A stretch of DNA of 64,000 nucleotides, taken from Pseudobacteriovorax antillogorgiicola (GTDB lineage: Bacteria > Bdellovibrionota_B > Oligoflexia > Oligoflexales > Oligoflexaceae). The position numbers and the translations under genes are program-made. Positions 15,927-25,089 of the stretch are shown in pieces (position 1 is the first letter of the stretch; each line of letters starts with the position of its first letter). The notes beneath the pieces were generated by a model. That model was not told the origin of the DNA and made no database searches. It saw only the letters and a list, made by a program, of their open reading frames with translations. Where the stretch lies: NCBI RefSeq assembly GCF_900177345.1, contig NZ_FWZT01000009.1, forward strand, positions 62,001 through 126,000, read 5' to 3'.

Positions 15927-18377
15927 ATGAGTCATGAAACACCTCGGCCCTGGCAGCCATTGCTCGCGGTATTATCTAGCATACTGCTGCTATCATGTAG
16001 TCCAACCGAAGAAAGTACCGGCGAATCAAGTAAAGTCGTTGATCATGGAACCTCACAGTCCGGTTATAGCGATAAAACAACAGATACAGAAGAGATTGTG
16101 TCCGCGCCAAGTGTCCCAGTGACCGGTGCCCAGCTTACATTTAAAGTCGGATCTGATATAGAGCCAGGAAGTGTTGATGCCTATGCAGTCGGGTACGTAG
16201 ACGAGAGCAAGGTGGTTCAAATCGATGATACAACCTATCAGCTAGAGGGTGTCCCTGCTGGTGAGTATGACGTTATCATTACTGCAAAGAAAGAAGGTGA
16301 AACCATAGGGAAGTCCGGGAACTCAGGTTACAATGTGGGAATTCGGATGACTCGTCATGTAAACAATGACGATTCTGGAGTTGAAGAGATTGACTTGCCG
16401 TATACCGGGAGTATCAGCGGACGCTTGGAAATGGTTGGAGTATCAGCTTTCGATTCTATTGAGGTTGGTTTACCAGGCACAAAATTAGTCGCAATGACAC
16501 CAGAAAAAAATGGTCTTTATACCTTGGATAATGTACCTGTGGGGGAGCATGAGCTTAGGATATCGCAGTTCGAAAATCCAGAAGCCTTAGAGCTAGTATC
16601 ACAAGTGCAGGAGCCAGACACTACGGAAAGACTTGCACTAAGTATTGGCGCGGAGAAGAATATGATGTTCTTTTCAACCCCTAATCGCCCAGCAAACTTG
16701 AGTGGAGAATCTTTTGGGGATCGGATTGTTCTTAGTTGGGCCTCTGGAGGGGCAGGTACATCTGGATACTTGCTCGTTCGCAGTGACGGAGAACTGGAGC
16801 AGCTGCCAACCGCTGGTCAGCTCTATGAAGGTCAAGAGACGCTGGGGAATGGTTCCATCTTATACTTAGGGTCAGATCTCTACTATATTGATTCTACAGT
16901 TGAGTCTGGCAGCTCCTACACTTACACCTTATTTGCCTACAACGAGAAAAAGCTCTATTCTGAGCCTCTAAGCAAGATAGAGACGGCGGCACGCAATCCC
17001 GATCTGGCCAAATACTATCGTATTTACTTTAATTCTACTGCTAGTGATTGCGGTGGCTACGATACCACAGAGGTTCAGGAACTTCGATTTTACATTGATG
17101 GGCAGTGGCTCAGCAATGATTTTTCTGAAGAGACACGGGTAAAAATTGATAGCCAAACATATGAAGGGTTAATCGGGGCGAACCGGGCGAGAGTTTCTGC
17201 TAGTTCAGTGTACAACGATGCCTATGCTGTGTACTTTGCGTTTCAAAGCAATAATAACGCTTGGTCAGCTGCATCCTCGGTTTTTCGCTCCAGCTCTCCT
17301 TTTGATGTAAAATCTGCTGATTCGATCTATATTGAACTCGAATTTCCAGAAGGGCCAAAGGCATTGATGGGTATGGAAATATTAGGGGGTGAACCCCCGT
17401 TCTACTCAGACTGTGCTCCAGACAATTTCTATCTTGCGAGGTCTCAGGATGGTAGTTCATGGACACCGGTTGCTGGTTCGAATCGCCAAGTATCCACTGC
17501 AAATGAAAGCTATCGATATCACTTTTCGCCGCCTACGGTACCGCTGACACCACTTGACTATAAACTCAGCGTTAATGAGGGGGCAGTAAATCATCAATGG
17601 TCTTCTTCTTTGGGAACGGAAATCGGCTATCTTTTAGTGCGAAGTACTAGCCCCAAGCCATTCGAGCCATCTGCTGGAGTTGTGTATGATGTGGGTCGCC
17701 ATGGGGATTATGAGATTGTCTCATGGGGAAAAAGTCTTTCGGCAACAGAAAATGGTCTACTCAGCGATGGAAGCGTCTACTACTACGGGCTATTTTCCTA
17801 CGATGCAGCTTTCAACTATTCAGACTCTGTTCTAGAGCGCGCAGTCCCTATAGCTAAAGATTACTATCGTTACTATCGCTTTGTCGTAGACTCGGTAATA
17901 AGCGGCGAAATTCTGCAATTGGAGCAGCTTGAACTGCAATTCGGTGGGGTTTGGGCCAGCGACTATAGCTTCTCTAGCGAAAAGGGCTCGATCGATAGCC
18001 GCCCAGTGACAGTTACGTCTTCATCCACTTACAATAATCTTTCTAGTTACGCAGGGCATTTCGTATTTAGCGATAACGACCGCGAGTTTTGGCGAAGCGG
18101 TAAGTACTTTGAGTCTGAGCAATTTAGCTCCCACGATGGCATCCGAGGTGGAGAATACATAGAGCTAGACTTTGGCTTGCTGGGAGCTGCAATTTCAGGG
18201 TATCGGGTCTTTGGTAATGATGCTGTCAACGCATTTGGGTTTCCATCTCAAGGTGAGTTCAATGCTATTCCTGATAAGGTTCACATGGAACGATCTCAGG
18301 ATGGTTCTACCTGGGATATTATCCCAGGATCGTATAACGATAATGCCTTATTCGTCTGGACCACACAGGAATGGTAG
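15927..18377 (+). CDS. Multi-domain lipoprotein with FN3-like and discoidin-like domains
   Basis: An 816-aa protein. The signal ends in ILLLSC (lipobox Cys24). A low-complexity Ser/Thr/Glu linker is followed by two carboxypeptidase-regulatory/Ig-like modules (YQLEGVPAGEYDVIITAKKEG; LYTLDNVPVGEHELRIS). Two repeats then each combine an FN3-like unit with a discoidin-like unit. The first is about residues 255-545, with ANLSGESFGDRIVLSWASGG and SSYTYTLFAYNEKKLYSEPL. The second is about 550-816, with VYYYGLFSYDAAFNYSDS. Both discoidin units end in the motif (L/M)xRSQDGS(S/T)W. This suggests internal duplication and glycan or surface binding. It is likely an outer-membrane adhesin-type lipoprotein; there is no catalytic motif. 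Confidence 0.75.
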   Translation: MSHETPRPWQPLLAVLSSILLLSCSPTEESTGESSKVVDHGTSQSGYSDKTTDTEEIVSAPSVPVTGAQLTFKVGSDIEPGSVDAYAVGYVDESKVVQIDDTTYQLEGVPAGEYDVIITAKKEGETIGKSGNSGYNVGIRMTRHVNNDDSGVEEIDLPYTGSISGRLEMVGVSAFDSIEVGLPGTKLVAMTPEKNGLYTLDNVPVGEHELRISQFENPEALELVSQVQEPDTTERLALSIGAEKNMMFFSTPNRPANLSGESFGDRIVLSWASGGAGTSGYLLVRSDGELEQLPTAGQLYEGQETLGNGSILYLGSDLYYIDSTVESGSSYTYTLFAYNEKKLYSEPLSKIETAARNPDLAKYYRIYFNSTASDCGGYDTTEVQELRFYIDGQWLSNDFSEETRVKIDSQTYEGLIGANRARVSASSVYNDAYAVYFAFQSNNNAWSAASSVFRSSSPFDVKSADSIYIELEFPEGPKALMGMEILGGEPPFYSDCAPDNFYLARSQDGSSWTPVAGSNRQVSTANESYRYHFSPPTVPLTPLDYKLSVNEGAVNHQWSSSLGTEIGYLLVRSTSPKPFEPSAGVVYDVGRHGDYEIVSWGKSLSATENGLLSDGSVYYYGLFSYDAAFNYSDSVLERAVPIAKDYYRYYRFVVDSVISGEILQLEQLELQFGGVWASDYSFSSEKGSIDSRPVTVTSSSTYNNLSSYAGHFVFSDNDREFWRSGKYFESEQFSSHDGIRGGEYIELDFGLLGAAISGYRVFGNDAVNAFGFPSQGEFNAIPDKVHMERSQDGSTWDIIPGSYNDNALFVWTTQEW

Positions 18378-18700
18378 GCATTCTTTCTCCGGGCGATGTC
18401 GTACATTTGATTTCGAAGAGCACCTATAGCCGTCATTATGATTTCTAGTTGGTCGATTCATGGGCTCCGAAATCATCTAAATGTGCCCTATTGGCCAGGT
18501 TTATCTCTCCTTTGGAGCCTCCCCCCTACAAAAACTTACTCAAAGTAAAAGTTAAGCTCTCTCAGCCCCCAATTACTTGGCTACATGACCCATGTATATC
18601 ACCGAAATAGCTCACTTATTCGAGTTTTTAAAAAAAGTGCTTCACTTCCTACAGCAAATGACGATAACAAGATTGTATCTACTAATAGATAGATAAGGAA
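18378..18700. other. Intergenic region, 323 bp
   Basis: Between the lipoprotein and the TetR gene, both on the plus strand. It is AT-rich towards the right and should carry the TetR promoter. An imperfectly spaced inverted repeat (ATGATTTC at 18438-18445 and GAAATCAT at 18469-18476) may end the upstream transcript. No coding frame is convincing. Confidence 0.4.
18676..18691. promoter_or_regulatory. Candidate TetR operator
   Basis: TATCTA-CTAA-TAGATA, a 6-bp inverted repeat with a 4-base spacer, lies nine bases before the TetR start codon. TetR-family repressors often bind short palindromes over their own promoter. No second copy was noticed nearby. This is an inference from position and symmetry only. 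Confidence 0.4.
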
Positions 18701-19279
18701 ATGGAGATCAAATTGACCTGGAATGCTACGGCCCATAAACTTTTAGATTCAGCAGAGGCTTTGATCAAAACCAAGGGTTTTAATGCTTTTAGTTTCAAAG
18801 ACCTTCAGAATGAGGTGGGGGTAAAAACATCAACTATACATTACTATTTCTCGACCAAGTCTGCGCTGGGAATTGCCGTAGCGGAAAGGTTTTATGAGCG
18901 CCACCAGCAGTCTCTTGAGTCCTTACAAAATCAAGATATGAGACCTAGCGAGCGACTTGATGAGGTTTTCAAATTCTTCATTGCAAACGCTAGCAAAGGG
19001 GAGTTTTGCCTTGGAGGGATGCTTGCCAGCGACTTTGGTACTTTAAAAGATGATCTTAAACCAACACTTATGAGTTTCTTCCAACACTTTGAAAAATGGA
19101 TCGAAGACCAAATCAAGAAAGGCAAGGCCCTAGGCGAATTCCGCGACGATCTAAATGAAAACGCATGGTCTAAGGTGTTGGTCGCCTCCTTAGAAGGGGG
19201 CATGCTGATCGCACGCGTCAGGCAAGACAGTAATTACTACAAAGAGCTTTTGAATAGTTTAATCCACCAGATAAAATAG
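18701..19279 (+). CDS. TetR/AcrR-family transcriptional regulator
   Basis: A 192-aa protein with the N-terminal TetR HTH: LLDSAEALIKTKGFNAFSFKDLQNEVGVKTSTIHYYFSTKSALG. The helix-turn-helix is FKDLQNEVGVKTSTIHYYF. The C-terminal ligand-binding part is all-helical and contains one Cys in EFCLGGML. The ATG at 18701 has AAGG only two bases away; a TTG at 18713 with GGAG upstream would be an alternative start. It is followed after 13 bp by a SnoaL-like gene, probably co-transcribed and jointly regulated. Confidence 0.88.
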   Translation: MEIKLTWNATAHKLLDSAEALIKTKGFNAFSFKDLQNEVGVKTSTIHYYFSTKSALGIAVAERFYERHQQSLESLQNQDMRPSERLDEVFKFFIANASKGEFCLGGMLASDFGTLKDDLKPTLMSFFQHFEKWIEDQIKKGKALGEFRDDLNENAWSKVLVASLEGGMLIARVRQDSNYYKELLNSLIHQIK

Positions 19280-19292
19280 AAACAGGAGAACG

Positions 19293-19775
19293 ATGATGAC
19301 AGTTCAAAAAATTGATTTTAACGCACTTAAGAGACCTCATTGGAACCAAACGCAAGAGCAGAATGCCAATCTAGTGATAGATTTCGTTCAAGGCATCATG
19401 AATGACCATGATTTCGAATACATCACGGAAACGTTTGGCAAGCACAATTACGTCCAGCATAATCGAAATATGCCTGACGGTATCGATGGCCTTGTAGGTT
19501 ACCTAAAAAAGTTTGTCAAAAACTTCCCTGAGTTCAACTACGATGTCAAAAAAATCATCGTTGATGGCGATATGGTAAGCCTTCATTCACATGCCACTCT
19601 AAAACACAAGCACAGAGGTAATCAGGAGAAGGGGTTCAACATCATAGACACCTGGCGCGTGGACAATGGTAAGCTTGTGGAGCACTGGGATGCTGTGCAA
19701 GCGATTGATCTACCTATGAGACTCTATGCAACATTTGTCGGTGGTCGTAAGATGAATAAAAATGGTTTCTTCTAG
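19293..19775 (+). CDS. SnoaL-like (NTF2-fold) protein
   Basis: A 160-aa protein of the SnoaL/NTF2-like cone fold: NLVIDFVQGIMNDHDFEYITE, the YVQHNRNMPDGIDGLVGYLK segment, then FPEFNYDVKKIIVDGDMVSLHSH and the C-terminal DTWRVDNGKLVEHWDAVQ. Family members include polyketide cyclases and many uncharacterised ester-cyclase-like enzymes. No polyketide genes are present, so a substrate cannot be named. AGGAGA lies just before the ATG. It is in an apparent operon with the TetR gene and is followed by an 11-bp hairpin. Confidence 0.85.
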   Translation: MMTVQKIDFNALKRPHWNQTQEQNANLVIDFVQGIMNDHDFEYITETFGKHNYVQHNRNMPDGIDGLVGYLKKFVKNFPEFNYDVKKIIVDGDMVSLHSHATLKHKHRGNQEKGFNIIDTWRVDNGKLVEHWDAVQAIDLPMRLYATFVGGRKMNKNGFF

Positions 19776-19800
19776 GCTTGTCATGACCCCACTAGGATCT

Positions 19801-19829
19801 AAACTTGTGGGGTATGATCCCACAAGTTT
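19801..19829 (+). terminator. 11-bp hairpin after the TetR-SnoaL operon
   Basis: AAACTTGTGGG (19801-19811) pairs perfectly with CCCACAAGTTT (19819-19829) across a 7-base loop, 26 bases after the stop. There is no long T-run after the stem, so it is a terminator candidate rather than a textbook one. Confidence 0.6.
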
Positions 19830-20059
19830 CTAAAGCGTTTCGCTTCAGTCTCTTAATACGTCTAATTGAATCAGGTTATTATATGTATGTATCGCCTGAT
19901 ATGTAAAATTCACCTTCGATCTGTTTTAATCGTCATTATAGAGATGTTTTTTCCTTCCGATCTGCTAGTCTTTCCATCAAATTTTCCAACTAAAAGGACT
20001 ACTGTATCAATTAGTGATGGGGTAGGGGAACGTGGATGAGTTAATAGGAGGAGTATACT

Positions 20060-21517
20060 TTGAGTAAGCAAAGCGATGAAGGTGTCACCCTACCGGAAGG
20101 TTTTACCGGTTCGAGCTTTTTTAGGCACATTCTAGAAGAGGCGATGCAACGCTATCCAAACGACTTCAAGGATATCAAGCTACCATCTCGAAAAGACTTT
20201 AAAAAAAGCTATGGCGAGACAGTTGTTCGATTCGAAGCGGCGCGAGTCAATTCTAAATTGCGCAGTGAAATCGCTAAATACATGGTGAGGCGAACGCAGG
20301 ATCAGCTGCAGTATAAAAGCCCGATTTTCACAGGTCCTTTTACACAGTACATGGCAGGTAATAGCAAACCATCTCCTCTAGAGACTATTGACCTAGGGGA
20401 AAGCGAAGGCTTTAAACCTGAAGTTCCCTTTCGTGGTCAGCGTTACGAAGGTGCGCGGTTGAAAGATCTCGCAGAGCTTATGTTGCAAGAGCACCAGATC
20501 ACGAAAGCTGCAGCAAAGGCAATCACTTGGATAAGTCGAGAAGCGCTCAATGATGATGGTTGTATCAACTTGAAGGGCCAGAAGTTTGTGATTTTGGGAG
20601 CATCAGCGGAGCTAGCTCCAACAGCGATGTTGCTCAAGGCGGGTGCGTCAGTCCTTTGGGTTGACATTCAAGATTGCAAGAGCTTTGTCGATCGTCATAA
20701 AGGTTTGAGTGGTACGTTATACTTTGGCGAAAAAGCTCGAAACATACTCCTTGAGCCACAAACGATTGGATCAACGATCGAAGCCTTTGCTGATGGTGAG
20801 CCTGTTCATATCGGAATGTTTGCCTATGCTGCTGGTGCGAGTCAAGAGTGGCGATTGACAGCAACTATGAATGGCATCGTTCGAAGCCTTGAGCCTTCTA
20901 TCGTGGGTTCGGTTTCTATGCTGGTTTCACCAACTTCACCAGCGGTCATGCAGCCAGAAGACCTCGATCGAGCCAAGACCATGCATCGAAGCCCTCCTGC
21001 CTGGCAAGGAGTCCTTAAAACCTTGGGACTTTTGAATTTGGAAAACCAGTTCGAGAAGGAAGGGCTTCCCGTAGCACGAGCGATCGTGCCTCTTCAAGGC
21101 GTTGGCTATCAGGCAGCCCAGTACATTTCAAAAACTTTAGCAGCAGAAGTGTTTGCGACTCAAGGGGTTAGCCTTGACGGTGATGCCAAGCCATTGCGGG
21201 TTTCGGCAAATGTCGCTGGCATCACGAAAACTCGCTCCTTGCAGCACCCGGTGTTTCAAGCTGCCTTCTTGGGAGCTAAGACTTTTGGAGTCGAGATCTT
21301 TGAAGTGCAAACCACCCAGGCGTTAAGTGGTCTGCTGCTACTCTACGATCTGCTAAATCAGGATCATAAAGTGCAGGATGATCCGCAGCAACTATTCGCT
21401 GAACAGGTCCATGGTGGTATCTATTCGCGAGCTTTTGCCTTAGATCCTATGATTCGAATTGCTACCGTGATGGGGCTCGCTCAGAAACCTCGACTTCTAC
21501 TCAAAATCTTAAGTTAG
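20060..21517 (+). CDS. Rossmann-fold protein of unknown function
   Basis: A 485-aa protein starting at TTG 20060; a strong AGGAGG lies at 20047-20052. There is no signal peptide or transmembrane segment. After a helical N-terminal ~170 residues comes a nucleotide-binding-like segment: KGQKFVILGASAELAPTAMLLKAGASVLWVDI. This is a beta-alpha-beta unit with GASAEL in place of the usual GxGxxG and an Asp at the end of the second strand that would favour NAD(H). Later segments (MFAYAAGASQEWRLTATMNGI; GSVSMLVSPTSPAVMQPED) look catalytic-domain-like, but I cannot place the family. Monocistronic, with its own terminator. Confidence 0.65.
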   Translation: MSKQSDEGVTLPEGFTGSSFFRHILEEAMQRYPNDFKDIKLPSRKDFKKSYGETVVRFEAARVNSKLRSEIAKYMVRRTQDQLQYKSPIFTGPFTQYMAGNSKPSPLETIDLGESEGFKPEVPFRGQRYEGARLKDLAELMLQEHQITKAAAKAITWISREALNDDGCINLKGQKFVILGASAELAPTAMLLKAGASVLWVDIQDCKSFVDRHKGLSGTLYFGEKARNILLEPQTIGSTIEAFADGEPVHIGMFAYAAGASQEWRLTATMNGIVRSLEPSIVGSVSMLVSPTSPAVMQPEDLDRAKTMHRSPPAWQGVLKTLGLLNLENQFEKEGLPVARAIVPLQGVGYQAAQYISKTLAAEVFATQGVSLDGDAKPLRVSANVAGITKTRSLQHPVFQAAFLGAKTFGVEIFEVQTTQALSGLLLLYDLLNQDHKVQDDPQQLFAEQVHGGIYSRAFALDPMIRIATVMGLAQKPRLLLKILS

Positions 21518-21548
21518 CGATTCCTATGTCTCTAAGTAGCTACCCTAG

Positions 21549-21576
21549 AAGAATACACCGATGGGTGTATTCTTTC
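21549..21576 (+). terminator. Intrinsic terminator
   Basis: AAGAATACACC (21549-21559) pairs with GGTGTATTCTT (21564-21574) across a GATG loop and ends in TTTCC. It sits 31 bases after the stop of the Rossmann-fold gene. Confidence 0.75.
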
Positions 21577-21697
21577 CTACCTCATCGAAGTTAGAGATAA
21601 GGTCGTGCAGGTGCCTTCCTATTGACTAGCACCACCAGATGCTCAAGAATCGTTCGCAAATATTTCTAATTGCGGATTTTATCATTGTGGAGTCATT

Positions 21698-23047
21698 ATG
21701 AAGCTCTTATCACTGGTGGCAAGTTGTGCCATGGTATCTAGCGTAGCAACAGCCTCTACCATAGCGATCGTTGATTCTGGGGTCGACTATCAGCACGAAT
21801 TTTTACAAGGGAGAATCTGGGAGAATCCAGTGGATAATACTGTGAATCGCCGAGATGAAGATAACAATGGCTATCGAGATGATATCTGGGGTTGGAACTT
21901 TTTCGGTAACAACAATCGCATCATTGATTACAAGTACAATGACCTCTTCGATAGTGATATCGAACGCTTCTTTCAGCTTCAAGGCTTGGCACTTGAAGGT
22001 ACCATTGAGCCTGAGGATCTTCGTTGGCTTCAGGAGAAGGCACAGAATCGAGATTTTGTGGCAAGGCTCAATAAGTTCGGAGCCTATGTTCACGGGACGC
22101 ATGTAGCGTCTATAGCAGCAGGCTCAAATGAAGATGCGCGGATTCTTACCATTAGGTTGCTGCCTGTTGACAATCCTCTTCAACAGCTAGAAAAGGATGT
22201 AGTACGAGCTTTGGAAGAGGGTAAATCTCTCAACTTTATATTAAAGGAAATCATAAAAGGAGGCCTATATCTTCTCGCGAAAGCCCAAGGGCAAGCCTTT
22301 GCTTCAGTGGGAAGCTATATCCATGGCCACAATTCAGATGTCGCCAATGCATCTCTAGGAACTGGCGTAATGCAAGCTAAGCTTATCATTGAACCGATTG
22401 TCCGCTTAGCGATGGGAGGAAATACGCCTGACCCAAAATCTGTGGAAGATCTTGCAATCTTTTTCGTGAATCGTACCGTGGCTGAGCAACGTATACTGGT
22501 TGAAGAAGCGCCGAATACCCTATTTGTTTTTGCTGCGGGCAATGATGGAACCAACAACGATCAATTTCCTGTGTCACCAGCAAATATCAGTGCAGAGAAT
22601 AGTATTACTGTAGGAGCGACGTTTGGATTACAAGCCTTGGCACCGTTCTCTAACTACGGCCAAGCGGTACATGTGCTTGCACCGGGAGTTGCGATTCGAT
22701 CAGCGATTCCCAATGACCTCTATCTGAAACTCAGTGGAACAAGCCAAGCAGCACCCTATGTTGCTGGCTTAGCTGCTGAGCTTAAAGACATCAATCCCGC
22801 TCTGCGCCCCGTGGATCTCAAAAAGATCATCATGGCAACCGTGGACCAGCGGGACGAATTCCAAGATAAAGTCTCGTCCTCGGGAATTGTCAATCGTGAT
22901 AGGGCCATCGTAGCAGCAGAGAAAAGCTCTGCTATGCCTATTGCACAGGCGATTGACGAGGCAAGACTAGAAGTTAAGGATCAAGTTTCTGTTAGGAAAT
23001 GGCAGGTAAGCTTACCGGAAAACTTTCCAATGATAGGAATTCAATAA
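21698..23047 (+). CDS. Subtilisin-like (S8) secreted serine protease
   Basis: A 449-aa protein with a short signal peptide (MKLLSLVASCAMVSSVATAS). The catalytic triad is complete: Asp26 in IAIVDSGVD, His135 in HGTHVASIAAG and Ser349 in LSGTSQAAPYVAG. The oxyanion Asn282 is in AAGNDG. The catalytic domain begins directly after the signal, with no recognisable inhibitor-I9 prodomain. There is an acidic DEDNNGYRDD insert and a long helical insert between Asp and His (residues ~80-125). The C-terminal 60 residues are outside the core fold. Lack of a propeptide is unusual for a secreted subtilase. It is followed by a hairpin terminator and a VWA-like gene. Confidence 0.88.
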   Translation: MKLLSLVASCAMVSSVATASTIAIVDSGVDYQHEFLQGRIWENPVDNTVNRRDEDNNGYRDDIWGWNFFGNNNRIIDYKYNDLFDSDIERFFQLQGLALEGTIEPEDLRWLQEKAQNRDFVARLNKFGAYVHGTHVASIAAGSNEDARILTIRLLPVDNPLQQLEKDVVRALEEGKSLNFILKEIIKGGLYLLAKAQGQAFASVGSYIHGHNSDVANASLGTGVMQAKLIIEPIVRLAMGGNTPDPKSVEDLAIFFVNRTVAEQRILVEEAPNTLFVFAAGNDGTNNDQFPVSPANISAENSITVGATFGLQALAPFSNYGQAVHVLAPGVAIRSAIPNDLYLKLSGTSQAAPYVAGLAAELKDINPALRPVDLKKIIMATVDQRDEFQDKVSSSGIVNRDRAIVAAEKSSAMPIAQAIDEARLEVKDQVSVRKWQVSLPENFPMIGIQ

Positions 23048-23056
23048 CCTGTACAT

Positions 23057-23086
23057 GGTTGACTCAGTAAATTTTCTGAGTCAACC
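23057..23086 (+). terminator. 11-bp hairpin terminator
   Basis: GGTTGACTCAG (23057-23067) pairs with CTGAGTCAACC (23076-23086); the loop is TAAATTTT. It lies 9 bases after the subtilase stop. Confidence 0.7.
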
Positions 23087-23215
23087 TTACTAAATAATAA
23101 GAAGCCTAGCCCATTTCTCTCGTGTTTGATAAGGTCTCCATTCAATTTTCTGCTCCCAAGCGCCGATGCATCCTGTCGTGGCCAAGAGGCCATAAGTATT
23201 ATATGGAGGAATAGT

Positions 23216-24103
23216 ATGCTTCGATTGCTACTGGTGATGTCTCTGATTCTTGCAACTCACCTTGCTTCCAGCCAAGAAATTATGGCGTTTCGAGACATTG
23301 TTAGGCTAGAGCTTCGCGATGACGGTTTCTACAATCTCATTTGTATTGATGGCCAAATAGAGATTGGTAAGACGTATGATGACATTATTCAGGATAGGGT
23401 TTGTAACCAGGTCGTGAGTGACGATCCTAGCCAGAAGCTCGACATCCTTCTAGTGATAGATGATAGTGCTTCAATGGTTGCATATCAAAGGGATTTATCA
23501 ACGGCATGGCGGGCAGCTCTTCCTGAGCTGACAGATCGGTTTGACTGGCAGATTGCAGTTGTAACCACGTCTAGTCCTTGCCTTGTGAGAACTCTTGGCA
23601 ATCAGTTGACTCTAACCAGAGATCAATACAGGGTGAACTCTGAACAAGTCGCTACTAATCTAGAAGCGATGATCAAGGTGGGCGATCAGGGTAATTCTAT
23701 AGAGCGTGGCATCGAGTCTTTAACAAAGGGACTGTTTGGGCAATGCTCCCAGGGGATTACCCCATGGTTGCGGGATGATGCTGAGGTCGCAGCCCTTTTG
23801 CTAACAGACGAGAAAAACTGTGGTTCAGCAGTTCAAGAAAGCTGCCAGGGGCAAGGGTTTCAGTCTGCGGACGACTACTTTAATCAGGTTTTTTTTGAAA
23901 CCACTGTCTTTGCTCTACTACTCCTTGAAGATCCCCCTTGGTCTGCACCGAAGCGTTGTGCTTCATCGGGCTACTATCAGGAGCCACCCAACCCAGCTAG
24001 CTATTTATCCCTAGTAAATGGTACGGGAGGCATGGTTTCAGATATTTGCCAAGAAAACTACCATATGTTTCTTGGGGAGGTCTTGGACCATCTCTCCAGA
24101 TGA
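23216..24103 (+). CDS. Exported VWA-like domain protein
   Basis: About 295 aa from ATG 23216, which has GGAGG six bases upstream; an in-frame ATG at 23126 lacks one. The N-terminus is a signal peptide (LRLLLVMSLILATHLASSQ). The core opens LDILLVIDDSASMVAYQRDL, a von Willebrand A strand with a DxSxS metal-ion (MIDAS-like) site. It continues with FDWQIAVVTTSS and VAALLLTDEKNC. Several Cys in the second half (CSQG, CGSAVQESC, CASSGYY) suggest disulfides. Such VWA proteins of predatory and gliding bacteria are usually surface or periplasmic binding modules. The function is unknown. Confidence 0.75.
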   Translation: MLRLLLVMSLILATHLASSQEIMAFRDIVRLELRDDGFYNLICIDGQIEIGKTYDDIIQDRVCNQVVSDDPSQKLDILLVIDDSASMVAYQRDLSTAWRAALPELTDRFDWQIAVVTTSSPCLVRTLGNQLTLTRDQYRVNSEQVATNLEAMIKVGDQGNSIERGIESLTKGLFGQCSQGITPWLRDDAEVAALLLTDEKNCGSAVQESCQGQGFQSADDYFNQVFFETTVFALLLLEDPPWSAPKRCASSGYYQEPPNPASYLSLVNGTGGMVSDICQENYHMFLGEVLDHLSR

Positions 24104-24129
24104 CGGTAGCATCTCATGGTAGCGAAAGG

Positions 24130-24151
24130 GCACGAGCTGTTCAGCTCGTGC
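24130..24151. terminator. Bidirectional hairpin between convergent genes
   Basis: GCACGAGCTG (24130-24139) is a perfect inverted repeat of CAGCTCGTGC (24142-24151). It lies between two genes that end on either side. T-runs are weak. Confidence 0.65.
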
Positions 24152-24159
24152 AATGAGAC

Positions 24160-25089
24160 TTATTGTTGATTTAGATCAACACCTGTGACGTGGTATAGCC
24201 AGAAGCTCTCACCTGATTCGTATAGACTCATGTCGATATTCTTTTGTTTTAGATCTATGGTGAGGGATAGGTTGCGGTCCTCGTCCACAAGCTCAAGCTG
24301 TGAACCACCTCTATAAAATCTCTCAAACTTGAAAATAACAGCTCCATGAGGGTCTCGTTCAATCCAAGTAATAGTGCCTTCACTATCTACGGTGGGTTCA
24401 AAGCGGCCACCACCGCTATGCCGAATCGCTGAGATCTTCCAAAGCTGGTAGTCTAGGTCCTTATCGGCTGTTGTAAAACGAGTGATATCATCGTCCCAAG
24501 GCTTCGTGGTGTAGGCGATGGTCTTAGAGTCAAGATGCATGGTAACTTGCAGATCGGGGCGAGATTTAGATTGCAAAATGATAGCGTTGGGAAAACGTTC
24601 GATCTCGCGGTACCTATCGATGACATCGCCAATAAGGCCTTTTTCTACCCAAGAGAGGCCGCCCGATGCTTCCATGTCGACCACTTCGAATCGCCCTCGC
24701 TCATTGTATGTGACACTATTAATAAGCCATGGGTTGTAAAGACATCGATATCCCATATTAGCAATGGGGTAGGTCTTGGACACCAGTTCTCCAGAAAAGG
24801 AAATCGTGCCATGATCAAGATCGAGCTCTACAGCTTGATCGTACTTATAAGCCTCTAGCTGGATTAGATTGCCTTGTCGCTGCAGCTCATAGAAATTTAT
24901 CTTTCCCAAAGCTGGGTCAAGAACTGCCTGCCATGAATCTAAATAGGTTCGCTCCAAGCGCGATTGGCTGTAAAATACGCGACCTTCGTAGCATTCAGGG
25001 CCAAAGCCACCGGGGAAGGCAGAAGCTGTTAGACCGACGAAGGCTGCCGTTAGAGTGGACATGATTGATAAGGCTCGTATGATCTTCAT
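24160..25089 (-). CDS. Exported protein of unknown function
   Basis: About 309 aa. The ATG at 25089 is chosen because GAGG lies nine bases upstream; an in-frame ATG at 25104 adds five residues. A signal peptide (MKIIRALSIMSTLTAAFVGLTASA) is followed by a beta-rich sequence. It has two internal approximate repeats that each end in a tryptophan-glutamate segment (GRFEVVDMEASGGLSWVEKG and GRFEPTVDSEGTITWIERD). These units look duplicated. Two Cys in the first third may pair. No family was recognised. It faces a 393-bp divergent intergenic region shared with the pseudoprotease gene. Confidence 0.65.
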   Translation of the reverse strand: MKIIRALSIMSTLTAAFVGLTASAFPGGFGPECYEGRVFYSQSRLERTYLDSWQAVLDPALGKINFYELQRQGNLIQLEAYKYDQAVELDLDHGTISFSGELVSKTYPIANMGYRCLYNPWLINSVTYNERGRFEVVDMEASGGLSWVEKGLIGDVIDRYREIERFPNAIILQSKSRPDLQVTMHLDSKTIAYTTKPWDDDITRFTTADKDLDYQLWKISAIRHSGGGRFEPTVDSEGTITWIERDPHGAVIFKFERFYRGGSQLELVDEDRNLSLTIDLKQKNIDMSLYESGESFWLYHVTGVDLNQQ

